Part shown: positions 16,794 to 26,866 of the stretch, piece by piece
Layout of the letters: every line of letters starts with the position of its first letter
Numbering within the stretch: position 1 is the stretch's first letter
Origin: Chryseobacterium soli
GTDB lineage: Bacteria; Bacteroidota; Bacteroidia; Flavobacteriales; Weeksellaceae
Reading direction: 5' to 3'
Assembly: GCF_000737705.1 (NCBI RefSeq)
Contig: NZ_JPRH01000001.1
Location: forward strand, 682,001 to 746,000
Length of the DNA: 64,000 nucleotides
Notes under the pieces: model-generated
Database searches by the model: none
The model's input: the letters and a program-made list of their open reading frames with translations, nothing else
What the model was told of the DNA's origin: nothing
Position numbers and translations under genes: made by a program

Positions 16794-18446
16794 ATGCTTT
16801 CGAGAATTTATATTAAAAACTTTGCCCTGATTGATACGCTGGAAGTATCACTCAATAACGGTTTGCAGGTAATCACCGGTGAAACAGGAGCAGGGAAGTC
16901 TATTATTTTAGGAGCATTACGACTTATTCTGGGGGAAAGAGCAGATGCGAAATCCATTTCCAATGCACAGGATAAAAGCATTGTGGAAACCGAATTTGAT
17001 TTAAATAACCAGTTCAAAAAATTCTTTATTGAAAATGATCTGGATTATGAACACCAGACAATCATCAGACGCGAGATATTACCTTCCGGAAAATCAAGGG
17101 CATTCATCAATGACGTTCCGGTAACCCTGGATGTTTTAAAAGAATTGTCTTCACAGCTGATTGACATCCATTCCCAATTTGAAACCTCAAACCTTTTCAC
17201 TTCAGAATACCAGTTTAAAATTATAGACGGGCTTTCTGAAAATAAAAACGGGATAGAGGATTATAAAAATGAGTTTTCTGACTTCCAGAGCTTAAAAATA
17301 CAGCTTAAAAGATTGCAGACCCAATTACTGGAAAACAATAAAGAAAGCGATTACAAACAGTTTCTGTTGAATGAACTTGAAGAACTTGGTCTTGATCAGA
17401 TAGATTATGAAGAAGTACAAAACCGGCTTTCTGTTCAGGAAAACGCGGGAATGATTTCTGAAAATCTTGCCCAGATCCTCTCAAGATTCCATCAGGAAGA
17501 AATGGGTATTTTGTCTTTTTTTAATGAAGCGAAAACCAAATTATCAAAAATAGCAGAAGTTTCCCACAGCTTTTCAGAACTTGATGAAAGACTGGAAACC
17601 TCGTTTGTTGAATTAAAAGATATCATCTCCGGACTTGAAGATGAAGCCGACAGAATTGAAATCAATCCTGAAAATCTGGCATTGCTGTCCGAACTAAATA
17701 ATAAGATCAATGCATTATTGGTTAAGCATAATGTTTCCGATATCAATGAATTAAGAGAGATCCGGGATCAGCTTTCAGGAGAACAGAATAGTGCTTCAGA
17801 ACTTGAGGCTTCCATTGTGGCTATTGAAGAAAATATTTCCAAAAAAGAAATAAAACTCCAGTCTTTAGCTGAAAAACTGTCTAAAAATAGAAAAAAAAGC
17901 ATTCCTGTTTTCATCAAAAAAGCCGAAGGACTCCTAAAAAAACTGGGACTTGAAAAAGCAAAAGTAGACATAGAGCTTCAGGATACTGCTGAATTTAACG
18001 CGTTTGGGAAAGAAAATATCCAGCTTTTGTTTCAGGCAAATTCTGGATTTCCATTGAAGCCCATTCAAACCGCTATTTCCGGAGGAGAAAGATCCAGGGT
18101 GATGCTGGCAGTAAAAAAAATCATTGCCGAAAGTGATGAACTTCCTACCCTGATTCTGGATGAAATCGATACCGGAGTTTCAGGAAAAGTGGCTGAAGAA
18201 ATCGGAAACCTGATGCGTGAAATGTCGGAAGACATGCAGCTGATCGTTATTTCTCACCTCGCACAGGTAGCTGCGAAAGGAAATGACAATTATAAAGTGA
18301 TCAAGCAGGACATTTCAGGAAAAACCCAGTCTACGATTGTTCCGTTAAGTGATGAAGAAAAGCTTAATGAGATTGCCCAGCTGCTTTCCGGAAGCAAAAT
18401 TACTGAGGCTGCACTGGCACAGGCGAAGGAGCTTATAGATAACTAA
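16794..18446 (+). CDS. recN: DNA repair protein RecN
   Basis: RecN is an SMC-like ATPase that acts at DNA double-strand breaks during recombinational repair. The 550-residue protein has Walker A GETGAGKS at residues 29-36, two long coiled-coil arms (about 150-240 and 310-380) and the C-terminal ATPase half with the ABC signature AISGGERSRVMLA and Walker B PTLILDEIDTGVSG. A D-loop/H-loop region (VISHLAQVAAKG) follows. All nucleotide-binding motifs look intact. Confidence 0.95.
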   Translation: MLSRIYIKNFALIDTLEVSLNNGLQVITGETGAGKSIILGALRLILGERADAKSISNAQDKSIVETEFDLNNQFKKFFIENDLDYEHQTIIRREILPSGKSRAFINDVPVTLDVLKELSSQLIDIHSQFETSNLFTSEYQFKIIDGLSENKNGIEDYKNEFSDFQSLKIQLKRLQTQLLENNKESDYKQFLLNELEELGLDQIDYEEVQNRLSVQENAGMISENLAQILSRFHQEEMGILSFFNEAKTKLSKIAEVSHSFSELDERLETSFVELKDIISGLEDEADRIEINPENLALLSELNNKINALLVKHNVSDINELREIRDQLSGEQNSASELEASIVAIEENISKKEIKLQSLAEKLSKNRKKSIPVFIKKAEGLLKKLGLEKAKVDIELQDTAEFNAFGKENIQLLFQANSGFPLKPIQTAISGGERSRVMLAVKKIIAESDELPTLILDEIDTGVSGKVAEEIGNLMREMSEDMQLIVISHLAQVAAKGNDNYKVIKQDISGKTQSTIVPLSDEEKLNEIAQLLSGSKITEAALAQAKELIDN

Positions 18447-18454
18447 ACTTATCC

Positions 18455-18506
18455 AATTCCCCTCTTTTGGAGGGGTGGCAAATCGAAGATTTGACGGGGT
18501 GGTTTA
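18455..18506. repeat. Dispersed intergenic repeat with CCCCTC/GAGGGG hairpin
   Basis: The stretch contains CCCCTCTTTTGGAGGGG (18459-18475) followed by TGGC and a GATTTGACGGGGTGG segment. I recall this intergenic element in multiple copies in Chryseobacterium-like genomes; that is memory, not a search. It lies just after recN and could also act as a weak terminator. Confidence 0.5.
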
Positions 18507-18655
18507 AAAGAAGATATTGCTTTCGTCACTCGTGATTAAATTTTTAATTGAATTTCTATTCCCATATTTCCCTGAAAATTATCAATATCATTATATATTG
18601 CAGGATATTTTGTAACATTTTTACCATTATATTTACTAATGTAAAAAAGAGAAAT

Positions 18656-20122
18656 ATGTTTTTAAAATTTCTAAGATTAGAAATCAAAAGTTTTTTTCGG
18701 GGGAGTTCTTTAGGAATTAATATGGCGATGAAGATTTTCCGTTTTATCGGAATTCTCTATTTTATGGGCTGTCTGGCCGGAGGTGCTTTTGCCGCTTTTT
18801 TCTATATCCGGAAGGAGATGAATCTTGATCCTCTACTGATCGTTTCAAAATTTCTGATCATTGCCTGGGCAATAGATCTTATTCTCAAATATATCTGGCA
18901 GGAGATGCCCACACAGAACATTAAACCGTTTCTGACCCTGAATATTCCCAAGAATACACTGGTCAATTACATGCTGATAAAAACCTTTCTTTCGGCATTT
19001 AGCTGGCTGAATTCTTTATTTTTTATCACGTTTTCTATCATTGCCATGTTCAACGGATACAGCATTATAGGAGTATTAGCATGGTTTATGGGAGTTTCTT
19101 TATTGTTTTACCTTAATAATTTTATTAATATTCTGTTCAATGATAAAGAAGTTATTGCCATTGTTATAGGCTGTGTATTTGCAGCGGTTGGTGCATTAGG
19201 TTACTATAATATCATCCCGGTACTTTCTTATTCAGAGAAATTTTTCTACCTGTTTTATAGCAAACCTTATTATATAATGATTCCGGCTGTCTTGTTCTTT
19301 GGACTGTGGAGAATCTGCTTTACCTATGTTCGTAAAGAATTTTACCTGGACCAGGGACTAGAAGCGAAAAAAACAGTTGGGAAAACAGAAAATATTGCCT
19401 TCCTGAATCAATATGGAGTCATAGGAACCTTTATCAATAATGATATAAAAATGCTGAGACGTAATAAAGTAACGAAAGGCATTCTGCTTGGAAGCTTCAT
19501 GTTTATTTTTTACGGAATGCTGATGTACACTTCTGTAGTCTATAAAACACCTGCGATGATGATGTTTATGGGACTGTTTGTGACCGGAGGGTTCCAGTTT
19601 CTTTTTGGGCAGAGGGTTCCTGCATTCGACAGTTCTTATTATCCCTTAATGATGACCCTGAATGTACCTTACAAAGAATATTTAAAGGCCAAATGGTGGC
19701 TGATGAATATTGTAACAGGAGTTTCCATGATTGTAGCTGCTTTTTATGCTTATTTCGGTTGGGAAATTTACGTTACATTCCTGGTTGCCGGACTTTACAA
19801 TATCGGCGTTAATTCACAGTTTACCCTTTGGTCGGGAGCTTTCAACAAAACCCAAATTGATTTAAATTCTAAAGAAAAAAGATTTGGCCAGAAAAACAGT
19901 TTTAATCTGAAAGCACTTTTATTGCTGATCCCCAAAATGCTGCTACCGATGGCTGTTTTTGCCGGAGCTAAATATTTGTTCGGAATGACAGCGGGTGTGG
20001 TAAGTGTGGCCGCCCTGGGGCTGATAGGTTTTATCTTCAGAGAGAAAATTTTCGACATCATTGTCAAGCATTATAAAAGTGAAAAATACAGCACAATAGA
20101 CGCATTTAAAAATAAAGGTTAA
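18656..20122 (+). CDS. DUF5687 membrane protein, probable ABC exporter subunit
   Basis: A 488-residue integral membrane protein of the DUF5687 family with about ten to twelve hydrophobic segments. The N-terminus (FLKFLRLEIKSFFRG) is the membrane-entering region typical of ABC-2-like permeases. The next gene, an ABC ATPase, starts one base after the stop codon, so this is almost certainly its membrane partner. I set the start at ATG 18656: the 36 extra residues from an upstream ATG (18548) are AT-driven and unlike the family. The substrate is unknown. Confidence 0.78.
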   Translation: MFLKFLRLEIKSFFRGSSLGINMAMKIFRFIGILYFMGCLAGGAFAAFFYIRKEMNLDPLLIVSKFLIIAWAIDLILKYIWQEMPTQNIKPFLTLNIPKNTLVNYMLIKTFLSAFSWLNSLFFITFSIIAMFNGYSIIGVLAWFMGVSLLFYLNNFINILFNDKEVIAIVIGCVFAAVGALGYYNIIPVLSYSEKFFYLFYSKPYYIMIPAVLFFGLWRICFTYVRKEFYLDQGLEAKKTVGKTENIAFLNQYGVIGTFINNDIKMLRRNKVTKGILLGSFMFIFYGMLMYTSVVYKTPAMMMFMGLFVTGGFQFLFGQRVPAFDSSYYPLMMTLNVPYKEYLKAKWWLMNIVTGVSMIVAAFYAYFGWEIYVTFLVAGLYNIGVNSQFTLWSGAFNKTQIDLNSKEKRFGQKNSFNLKALLLLIPKMLLPMAVFAGAKYLFGMTAGVVSVAALGLIGFIFREKIFDIIVKHYKSEKYSTIDAFKNKG

Positions 20123-20123
20123 T

Positions 20124-20837
20124 ATGATCACAATACATAATTTATCTAAAACATACGGAACGGCGACAGTTCTTACTATTGAAAATATTGAAATTCCTAA
20201 CGGTGAAACGTTTGGGCTTGTAGGAAACAACGGAGCAGGAAAAACGACGCTTTTCAGCCTGATGCTGGACCTTATTCAGGCAACGACAGGATATGTGAGC
20301 ATTGACGGAATTAAAGTAAATGAATCTGAAGCCTGGAAAAGTAAAGTTTCAGCTTTTGTGGATGATACTTTCCTGATCGGATATCTTACTCCGGAAGAAT
20401 ATTTCTATTTTATCGGAGAACTCAGAGGACAGAATAAAGCTTCTGTAGATGAATTTTTGAAACAGTTCCACGATTTATTCAATGGTGAAATTTTAAACTC
20501 AGGAAAATATGTTCGTGATCTCTCCAAAGGAAACCAGAAGAAAGTAGGAATTGTAGGGGCCATCATCGGACATCCGGAAATTATTATTTTAGATGAACCT
20601 TTTGCCAATCTGGATCCTTCCACCCAGATTAAACTTAAAAATTTAATTAAAGAATTATCAAAACAGGAAGGTGTAACGTTTCTTATTTCCAGCCACGATC
20701 TTTCCCACACAACAGAAGTGTGTAATAGAATTGTTGTGGTGAATAAAGGAAAAATGGTAAAAGACATCCAGACCAATCCGGAAACATTACAAGATCTCGA
20801 ACAGTATTTTGCAGATCAGGTGTCTGTTTCTGTTTAA
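20124..20837 (+). CDS. ABC transporter ATP-binding protein
   Basis: The 237-residue ATPase subunit of the exporter formed with the preceding membrane protein. Walker A is GNNGAGKT (residues 34-41), the signature is LSKGNQKKV, Walker B is IIILDEPFANLDP, and a switch His is in ISSHDLSH. The Q-loop region is atypical (VDDTFLIGYLTPEEYF), as in the ABC-2 exporter class that includes NatA/CcmA-like proteins. No substrate-binding protein is nearby, consistent with export. Confidence 0.92.
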   Translation: MITIHNLSKTYGTATVLTIENIEIPNGETFGLVGNNGAGKTTLFSLMLDLIQATTGYVSIDGIKVNESEAWKSKVSAFVDDTFLIGYLTPEEYFYFIGELRGQNKASVDEFLKQFHDLFNGEILNSGKYVRDLSKGNQKKVGIVGAIIGHPEIIILDEPFANLDPSTQIKLKNLIKELSKQEGVTFLISSHDLSHTTEVCNRIVVVNKGKMVKDIQTNPETLQDLEQYFADQVSVSV

Positions 20838-20857
20838 TGTAAATCACCACATTATTT

Positions 20858-21796
20858 ATGAGCATAGAATCACAGAATGTTACGGATTATCCGAACAGCA
20901 ATACCATTTTCATGGTTTGGAAGCTGCATGAAAACGCGTCGCAGCTGAAAGATGTTTTCCAGCGGCTATGTGCTTTGATGCTTAATCTGAATAATTCTGC
21001 TTTCAACAGATTCCCGGATAGCCGTGCAAGTGGTGTAATGGGAATAGGATATGAAGCATGGAAGAAACTTGAACTTCCAACACCCATGCCTAAAGAGCTA
21101 GCCTGCTTTGAAGAAATACGTGGGGATAAGCATACGGCAGTTTCAACGCCGGGTGATCTGCATTTTCATTTAAGGGCAGATAATCAGAGCCTTATTTTTG
21201 ATATGAGTATTGAAATTTCGAAGCTGTTAAATCCTGTGGCAGAAAGTATTTTAGAAATCCATGGCTTCAAATATTGGGATGCTCGATCTATTTTAGGTTT
21301 TGTGGACGGAACCGAAAATCCTCATGGAGAAGACCGTGAATACTTTGCGAAAATTGGCGAAGAAGATCTGCAATACAAAGGTGGAAGTTATCTTTTTGTC
21401 CAGAAATATCTCCATAATATGGCTGCCTGGAAAAGTCTTTCTACGGAAGACCAGGAAAAAGTGATAGGAAGATCTAAAGAAAATGACATTGAAATGTCTG
21501 ATGAAGTAAAGCCTGCCAATTCGCATATCGCTTTAGCAAATATTGAAGGCGAAAATGGAGAAGAGCTGAAGATCATAAGAGACAATATGCCTTTTGGAAA
21601 CCCTTCTACGAATGAGTTTGGCACCTATTTTATTGCCTATGCTAGTACTTTTACCACCATCAATAAAATGCTGACCAATATGTTCGTTGGAAATCCTCCT
21701 GGAAACTATGACAGAATTTTAGATTTCAGTACAGCAAAAACAGGAACACTATTTTTTGTTCCGACCAGAAATATGCTTGACGATTTTGCAGGATAA
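20858..21796 (+). CDS. Dye-decolorizing (DyP-type) heme peroxidase
   Basis: A 312-residue peroxidase of the DyP family, oxidising substrates with hydrogen peroxide through heme. The family motif GxxDG is present as GFVDGTENP (residues 147-155), supplying the distal Asp. The likely proximal heme His is in NSHIAL near residue 226, and GTYFIAYASTF and an Arg-containing stretch follow. No signal peptide or Tat motif is seen, so it is cytoplasmic or loaded into a nanocompartment; no encapsulin gene is next to it. It is 20 bases after the ABC gene. Confidence 0.9.
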   Translation: MSIESQNVTDYPNSNTIFMVWKLHENASQLKDVFQRLCALMLNLNNSAFNRFPDSRASGVMGIGYEAWKKLELPTPMPKELACFEEIRGDKHTAVSTPGDLHFHLRADNQSLIFDMSIEISKLLNPVAESILEIHGFKYWDARSILGFVDGTENPHGEDREYFAKIGEEDLQYKGGSYLFVQKYLHNMAAWKSLSTEDQEKVIGRSKENDIEMSDEVKPANSHIALANIEGENGEELKIIRDNMPFGNPSTNEFGTYFIAYASTFTTINKMLTNMFVGNPPGNYDRILDFSTAKTGTLFFVPTRNMLDDFAG

Positions 21797-21821
21797 CTAT
21801 TGACTGTAACATATATAATAT

Positions 21822-21851
21822 AAAGGCCGGAAAAATAATTTTCCGGCCTTT
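21822..21851. terminator. Hairpin between the DyP gene and the leader-peptide gene
   Basis: AAAGGCCGGAAAA pairs with TTTTCCGGCCTTT around a short loop. It lies between two convergent genes and may end transcription from both sides. Confidence 0.7.
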
Positions 21852-21892
21852 CCTTTGAAGGATTTTATCAACTATTCATACATTTTATCCGG

Positions 21893-22084
21893 TTAAGAAA
21901 GGTCGGGATCACACATTTCTATCGGTACAAGGCATTTTGTAGAAGAACAGGGATTCCCTGATGGAATTTGAAGACAGCATGCATGATATCCGTTATAGAC
22001 AATATGAAACGTTTTTGCCGGACACGTATGTCCTCCCAATACTTCTTTTAAATTTTGTCTGTTTAATCGTTTTGAATTTTTCAT
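21893..22084 (-). CDS. Bacteriocin-like peptide with double-glycine leader
   Basis: A 63-residue peptide. The leader MKNSKRLNRQNLKEVLGG (18 residues) has the basic start, amphipathic helix and Gly-Gly ending of double-glycine leaders cut by C39-peptidase ABC transporters; similar short Chryseobacterium peptides are annotated bacteriocin-like. The 45-residue mature part has six cysteines (one at HTC, an adjacent pair at ACC, then NPC, TKC and EMC), which could form three disulfides. No C39 transporter or modification enzyme is next to it, so it is an orphan precursor in this window. Biological activity is unknown. Confidence 0.7.
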   Translation of the reverse strand: MKNSKRLNRQNLKEVLGGHTCPAKTFHIVYNGYHACCLQIPSGNPCSSTKCLVPIEMCDPDLS

Positions 22085-22192
22085 AATATTTTGTTTTTTA
22101 GTGCGTTGTGTTTATATCACTAAATTATGAAAAATAATAATTCAAAAAACAAATTTTATTATAAAATATATAAAACAGCTTATTGTAAATTA

Positions 22193-22219
22193 TAAAACCC
22201 CGAAATTTTCGGGGTTTTA
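22193..22219 (-). terminator. fumC terminator
   Basis: AAAACCCCGAAA and TTTCGGGGTTTT form a GC-rich hairpin with a T-tract on the minus strand, about 25 bases beyond the fumC stop codon. Confidence 0.8.
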
Positions 22220-22242
22220 TAGGGTATATAACAATTAAAAAA

Positions 22243-23637
22243 TTATTGTAAGCTGCCTACCATGTTTTCCGGTTTTACCCATTCATCAAATTGTTCTGCA
22301 GTAAGAAGGCCCAGATTTACAGCCTCTTCTTTCAGAGTTGTTCCGTTTTTGTGGGCTGTTTTTGCAATCTTGGCGGCATTTTCATAGCCTATGTGAGTAT
22401 TTAAAGCCGTAACCAACATTAAAGATTTGTCGACCAATTCTTTGATTCTCTCAAGATTAGGTTCAATTCCGACAGCACAGTGATCATTGAATGAAATACA
22501 TGCATCTGCAATCAGTTGTGCAGACTGTAAGAAATTATAAGCCATTACAGGTTTAAAAACGTTCAGCTCGTAATTCCCTTGTGTTCCTGCAAATGAAATC
22601 GTTGTGTCATTTCCTAAAACCTGGGCACAAACCATAGTTAACGCTTCATTTTGCGTAGGATTTACTTTACCCGGCATAATGGAAGATCCCGGTTCGTTTT
22701 CTGGAATATGAATTTCACCGATTCCGGAACGCGGCCCGGAAGCCAGCAATCGGATATCTTGGGCAATTTTAAACAGAGAAACGGCCAATTGTTTTAACGC
22801 ACCGTGAGATTCTACAATAGCATCATGTGCTGCCAGTGCTTCAAATTTATTTTCTGCTGTTACAAAAGGAAGATTGGTGAATTTTGCAATGTATTCGGCT
22901 ACTTTTACATCATATCCTTTCGGAGTATTCAGCCCTGTTCCTACTGCAGTTCCCCCCAAAGCAAGCTCAGAAAGGTGAGGTAATGTATTTTTTAACGCTT
23001 TTAAGCCATAGTTTAACTGAGCGACATACCCTGAAAACTCTTGGCCTAACGTTAATGGAGTAGCATCCATTAAATGCGTTCTACCGATTTTGACAATATC
23101 TTTAAATGCAGCCGATTTTTCAGCTAATGTATTTTTCAGTTTTTCAACGGCAGGGATCGTAGATTCCACTACTTTTTTATAAGCAGCAATGTGCATTGCT
23201 GTAGGGTAGGTGTCATTGGATGACTGAGATTTATTTACGTCATCATTGGGATGAACTTCAGATGGATCTCCTAAATTCCCACCGTTGTTGAAGTGTGCTC
23301 TGTTGGAAACCACTTCATTGATATTCATATTCGACTGGGTTCCTGAGCCTGTTTGCCAAATAACTAAAGGAAACTGGTCATTCAGTTTGCCTTCCAGGAT
23401 TTCATCGCATACGGTGGCAATCATTTCTCTTTTTGCTGCAGAAAGAACTCCCAGATCGGTGTTGGTGTACGCCGCTGCCTTTTTCAGATAAGCGAATGCT
23501 TCAATGATTTCATGCGGCATGGAACCTTCAGGACCAATTTTGAAATTATTTCTCGAACGCTCTGTCTGAGCACCCCAAAACTTATCGGCAGGTACCTGTA
23601 CCTCACCCATGGTATCTTTTTCTATTCTGTAATTCAT
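22243..23637 (-). CDS. fumC: Fumarate hydratase, class II
   Basis: FumC is the iron-independent, oxidant-stable fumarase that interconverts fumarate and malate in the TCA cycle. The 464-residue protein matches the aspartase/fumarase superfamily in full: [19 protein letters not shown] and [20 protein letters not shown] in the N-terminal half, and the flexible signature loop [15 protein letters not shown] with the catalytic serine. The N-terminus is [20 protein letters not shown]. It is divergent from a class I fumarase gene. Confidence 0.95.
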   Translation of the reverse strand: MNYRIEKDTMGEVQVPADKFWGAQTERSRNNFKIGPEGSMPHEIIEAFAYLKKAAAYTNTDLGVLSAAKREMIATVCDEILEGKLNDQFPLVIWQTGSGTQSNMNINEVVSNRAHFNNGGNLGDPSEVHPNDDVNKSQSSNDTYPTAMHIAAYKKVVESTIPAVEKLKNTLAEKSAAFKDIVKIGRTHLMDATPLTLGQEFSGYVAQLNYGLKALKNTLPHLSELALGGTAVGTGLNTPKGYDVKVAEYIAKFTNLPFVTAENKFEALAAHDAIVESHGALKQLAVSLFKIAQDIRLLASGPRSGIGEIHIPENEPGSSIMPGKVNPTQNEALTMVCAQVLGNDTTISFAGTQGNYELNVFKPVMAYNFLQSAQLIADACISFNDHCAVGIEPNLERIKELVDKSLMLVTALNTHIGYENAAKIAKTAHKNGTTLKEEAVNLGLLTAEQFDEWVKPENMVGSLQ

Positions 23638-23774
23638 TGTGATTGAAATTTTTATAAAATTACGGAATACCAGAGAGAATCACAATTTATAATCGTTATA
23701 AATATCAGCGGATGTTCGTGATTTTACTCATGTTTTTTTGAGTATGTTTTATTTTTGTACAAAGAAAAAATTGA

Positions 23775-25382
23775 ATGGAATTTAGATATCAGGATCCGTA
23801 CCCGATTCAGAAAGATGATACGGTATACAGAAAACTTACTTCAGACTACGTAAAAGTTGATCAGTTAGGGGAAAGAGAAATCCTAACGATAGACCCGAAA
23901 GGACTGGAATTATTGGCCGAAGAAGCCATGGCAGATGTCTCTTTTATGCTGCGTTCTTCCCACCTGGAAAGTTTGAAAAGAATTATTGATGATCCTGAAG
24001 CTACAGACAACGACCGTTTTGTTGCCTATAACCTTCTTCAAAATGCTGCTGTAGCCGTTGAAGGAGCACTTCCTTCATGTCAGGATACCGGAACGGCCAT
24101 CGTGATGGGTAAAAAAGGAGAAAATGTATATACGGGCGTTGAAGATGGTGAATATTTAAGCAAAGGAATTTATAATACTTATCAGAAAAGAAACCTGAGA
24201 TATTCTCAAATCGTGCCTTTAACGATGTTTGAAGAAAAGAATTCAGGTTCCAATCTTCCGGCTCAGATTGATTTGTATGCTAAAAAAGGAAATTCTTATG
24301 AATTTTTGTTTCTTACAAAAGGGGGTGGTTCTGCGAACAAAACCTTCTTGTATCAGAAGACAAAATCATTGCTGAACGAAAAATCTCTTGAAGAATTTAT
24401 CAAAGAAAGAATTTCAGACTTAGGAACGGCTGCCTGCCCGCCGTACCATTTAGCGTTGGTTATTGGAGGAACTTCTGCGGAAGCGAATCTGGCTGCGGTA
24501 AAAAAGGCATCAGCAAAATATTATGACAACCTTCCGACAGAAGGAAATGAAGCAGGACAGGCTTTCAGAGACCTGGAATGGGAGGCTAAAGTTCAGAAAA
24601 TATGCCAGGAAAGTGCCATTGGTGCTCAGTTTGGTGGTAAATACCTTACTCATGATGTGCGGGTGATCCGACTTCCCCGTCATGCGGCTTCTTGCCCTGT
24701 GGGAATGGGAGTTTCTTGTTCCGCAGACCGAAATATTAAAGGGAAAATTACCAAAGAAGGAATTTTTCTTGAGCAGCTTGAGCAGGATCCGAAAAGATTT
24801 TTGCCGGCAACTCCTCCCCATCTGGAAGAAGCGGTTGAAATTAATTTGAACCAGTCGATGCCTGAAATTTTAGCAGAGCTTTCAAAATATCCGATCAAGA
24901 CTAGATTAAAGTTGAACGGGACTCTGATCGTAGCGAGAGATATCGCTCATGCCAAGATCAAAGAATTATTAGACAGTGGAAAACCGATGCCTGAATACTT
25001 TAAAAACCATCCAATCTACTATGCAGGACCGGCAAAAACGCCGGAAGGAATGGCTTCAGGAAGTTTTGGACCTACAACAGCAGGAAGAATGGATGTGTAT
25101 GTGGATGAGTTCCAAAGCCATGGCGGAAGTATGATCATGCTGGCAAAAGGAAACAGAAGTAAAGACGTAACCAATGCCTGCGGCAAATACGGAGGATTCT
25201 ACTTAGGGTCAATCGGAGGACCTGCTGCGATTTTAGCAAAAGACAATATCGTGTCTGTAGAAGTTGTGGATTTTCCGGAGCTAGGGATGGAAGCCGTACG
25301 TAAAATTGAAGTGAAAGATTTTCCTGCATTCATCATTACAGATGATAAAGGAAATGATTTCTTTGCTGCACTTGCTCATTAA
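23775..25382 (+). CDS. Fumarate hydratase, class I (iron-sulfur)
   Basis: A 535-residue class I fumarase, an oxygen-sensitive [4Fe-4S] enzyme that catalyses the same reaction as FumC but is unrelated to it. Candidate cluster cysteines are in [37 protein letters not shown] and [10 protein letters not shown]. The C-terminal beta-subunit-like domain has [20 protein letters not shown] and [18 protein letters not shown]. Alpha and beta parts are fused as in FumA/FumB. A TATTTTTG element precedes it (about 23751). Having both classes next to each other suggests iron- or oxygen-dependent switching. Confidence 0.92.
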   Translation: MEFRYQDPYPIQKDDTVYRKLTSDYVKVDQLGEREILTIDPKGLELLAEEAMADVSFMLRSSHLESLKRIIDDPEATDNDRFVAYNLLQNAAVAVEGALPSCQDTGTAIVMGKKGENVYTGVEDGEYLSKGIYNTYQKRNLRYSQIVPLTMFEEKNSGSNLPAQIDLYAKKGNSYEFLFLTKGGGSANKTFLYQKTKSLLNEKSLEEFIKERISDLGTAACPPYHLALVIGGTSAEANLAAVKKASAKYYDNLPTEGNEAGQAFRDLEWEAKVQKICQESAIGAQFGGKYLTHDVRVIRLPRHAASCPVGMGVSCSADRNIKGKITKEGIFLEQLEQDPKRFLPATPPHLEEAVEINLNQSMPEILAELSKYPIKTRLKLNGTLIVARDIAHAKIKELLDSGKPMPEYFKNHPIYYAGPAKTPEGMASGSFGPTTAGRMDVYVDEFQSHGGSMIMLAKGNRSKDVTNACGKYGGFYLGSIGGPAAILAKDNIVSVEVVDFPELGMEAVRKIEVKDFPAFIITDDKGNDFFAALAH

Positions 25383-25490
25383 GCATCTGGAAAATGATTG
25401 GATATTTCAGCCTTAATAGGTTATCTACCATCCAATCTCTGTTGAATTAGTTTAAAATCAAAATAAATAATGAAAATAGAACCCTTATCT

Positions 25491-25522
25491 TTTGTGTGAA
25501 AAGGAAAAAAGTTCTATTTTTG
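25491..25522 (+). promoter_or_regulatory. Promoter of the 92-residue membrane protein gene
   Basis: TTTG at 25491-25494 and TATTTTTG at 25515-25522 are 20 bases apart and followed by CC. This is a clear match to the Bacteroidota housekeeping promoter, about 20 bases before the ATG at 25542. Confidence 0.65.
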
Positions 25523-25541
25523 CCTAAAATCTATAAGAAAA

Positions 25542-25820
25542 ATGATGTTATCAGCATTTTGGCCGTTTTATCAGTTCCTTTGGACTATCTACTTCATCAC
25601 GATGTTTTTAGTAGGGTTCTGGTGTATCTTTATGTTTTTTGGATTAGTAATCCCAATGTGGTTGACTGAAGGTTTGAAAGAGTATTTCGGAAAAGTGAAG
25701 CCTTTCGATCCAGAAGATATCAGAAGAAAAAAAATATATGAGCAGGAAGGAGTAGAGGTAATCTACAGTGAGCCTAAAGGTAACGGACCTTTCTTACACG
25801 ATAGTCACGGACATCATTAA
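25542..25820 (+). CDS. Small membrane protein of unknown function
   Basis: A 92-residue protein with two hydrophobic segments (about 6-25 and 27-42, rich in Phe, Trp and Tyr) and a polar C-terminal tail that ends in a histidine-rich motif (HDSHGHH). Residues 53-60 (EDIRRKKIYE further on) are charged and probably cytoplasmic. The strong promoter and terminator around it suggest good expression as a single gene. I do not recognise the family; a metal-related role for the His tail is only a guess. Confidence 0.7.
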   Translation: MMLSAFWPFYQFLWTIYFITMFLVGFWCIFMFFGLVIPMWLTEGLKEYFGKVKPFDPEDIRRKKIYEQEGVEVIYSEPKGNGPFLHDSHGHH

Positions 25821-25884
25821 TTGATTGTCATTGCTTTTTCACCTTAATTCTGAAAAAGTAATATCAAAGCAAAACAACATATAT

Positions 25885-25917
25885 AAACCACTTAATTTTT
25901 TAAGTGGTTTTTTTTCG
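25885..25917. terminator. Terminator between convergent genes
   Basis: AAACCACTTAA pairs with TTAAGTGGTTT around a T-rich loop and is followed by a run of T. It serves the small membrane protein gene; the AraC-type gene ends right beside it on the other strand. Confidence 0.75.
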
Positions 25918-25919
25918 TT

Positions 25920-26849
25920 TTATTCATTCCGGAGTTTTTCCGGAGATAACCCGAATTTTTTCTTAAATGCCCTGGTAAAGTTCTGAACATACTCGTAACC
26001 GCATTCAATGGCAATTTCTTTGATCATCATGTCTTTATCGATGATCAGTTTTTTTGCTTTCAGCATTCTCAGCTCCGAAATATAATCTGTAACGGTTAAA
26101 TGATACTGCGCTTTGAATTCTTTCCTGATCGTATTCTGATTAATCCCGACCATACTGCTCAATTCTTCTGCTTTTATATTTCTGTGATAGTTCTCATCAA
26201 TAAATTTTTTGATGATTGCAGGTGTTTTTGGAATACTTTCCACCGTATTTTTTTCATTGAACTGTTCAAAAACAAGGATCAGAAGTTTAATAATCTTAGC
26301 TTCAACAAAAAGTTTCTGCATCACTCCTTTCCTTGAATAGCTTAATATCTCCCTTAAGATCATATGCATCTCAACCGTCACATAAGGAGGAGTTTCTTTA
26401 TGAAGGAATATGTAGTTATTTCTGATCATGTTCTCCAATATTTCTGCACTTTCTTTATTGGATTCAGGTTCTATTAAATTAAAAATATACTGATAATTGA
26501 TCTGTATTTGAAGGTATTTCAGTATATCCTGATTTTCCGTCCAAAGCTCAGCAGTACTTTCCTGAGCAGAGTAATGAAGGATGTACTGGTTTTTTTTAAA
26601 GAGGAATTTTGTACCGCAATCATAGGCTTCCAGATGAATGTTAGGGCTTAATAAAAAAAGCAGGTTAAAACTTGCCTTGCTTTCAATCATATTCGATTTC
26701 GAAAACTTTTCAGGATAAGAATTCTCCTGCATTATAATTTTGATGTCTTCGGATCTGAACAAGACGTCCTTTTGAGATGGATTCCTCATACAACACATTT
26801 TACAGCCATGGTACAATTTGAAATAAAATACCCTCATAGGATAACACAA
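25920..26849 (-). CDS. AraC family transcriptional regulator
   Basis: A 309-residue regulator. The C-terminal 100 residues hold the two helix-turn-helix units of AraC proteins: IKAEELSSMVGINQNTIRKEF and MIKEIAIECGYEYVQNFTRAF followed by KKFGLSPEKLR, close to the PchR/YbtA type. The N-terminal region is not assigned to a known ligand domain; its first 25 residues include three cysteines (GCKMCCMRN), and the start could instead be the internal Met at residue 5. The gene is divergent from the T9SS FISUMP protein, with overlapping promoter elements between them, suggesting local regulation. Confidence 0.85.
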   Translation of the reverse strand: MCYPMRVFYFKLYHGCKMCCMRNPSQKDVLFRSEDIKIIMQENSYPEKFSKSNMIESKASFNLLFLLSPNIHLEAYDCGTKFLFKKNQYILHYSAQESTAELWTENQDILKYLQIQINYQYIFNLIEPESNKESAEILENMIRNNYIFLHKETPPYVTVEMHMILREILSYSRKGVMQKLFVEAKIIKLLILVFEQFNEKNTVESIPKTPAIIKKFIDENYHRNIKAEELSSMVGINQNTIRKEFKAQYHLTVTDYISELRMLKAKKLIIDKDMMIKEIAIECGYEYVQNFTRAFKKKFGLSPEKLRNE

Positions 26850-26866
26850 AGTTTGGAAATGATAAC

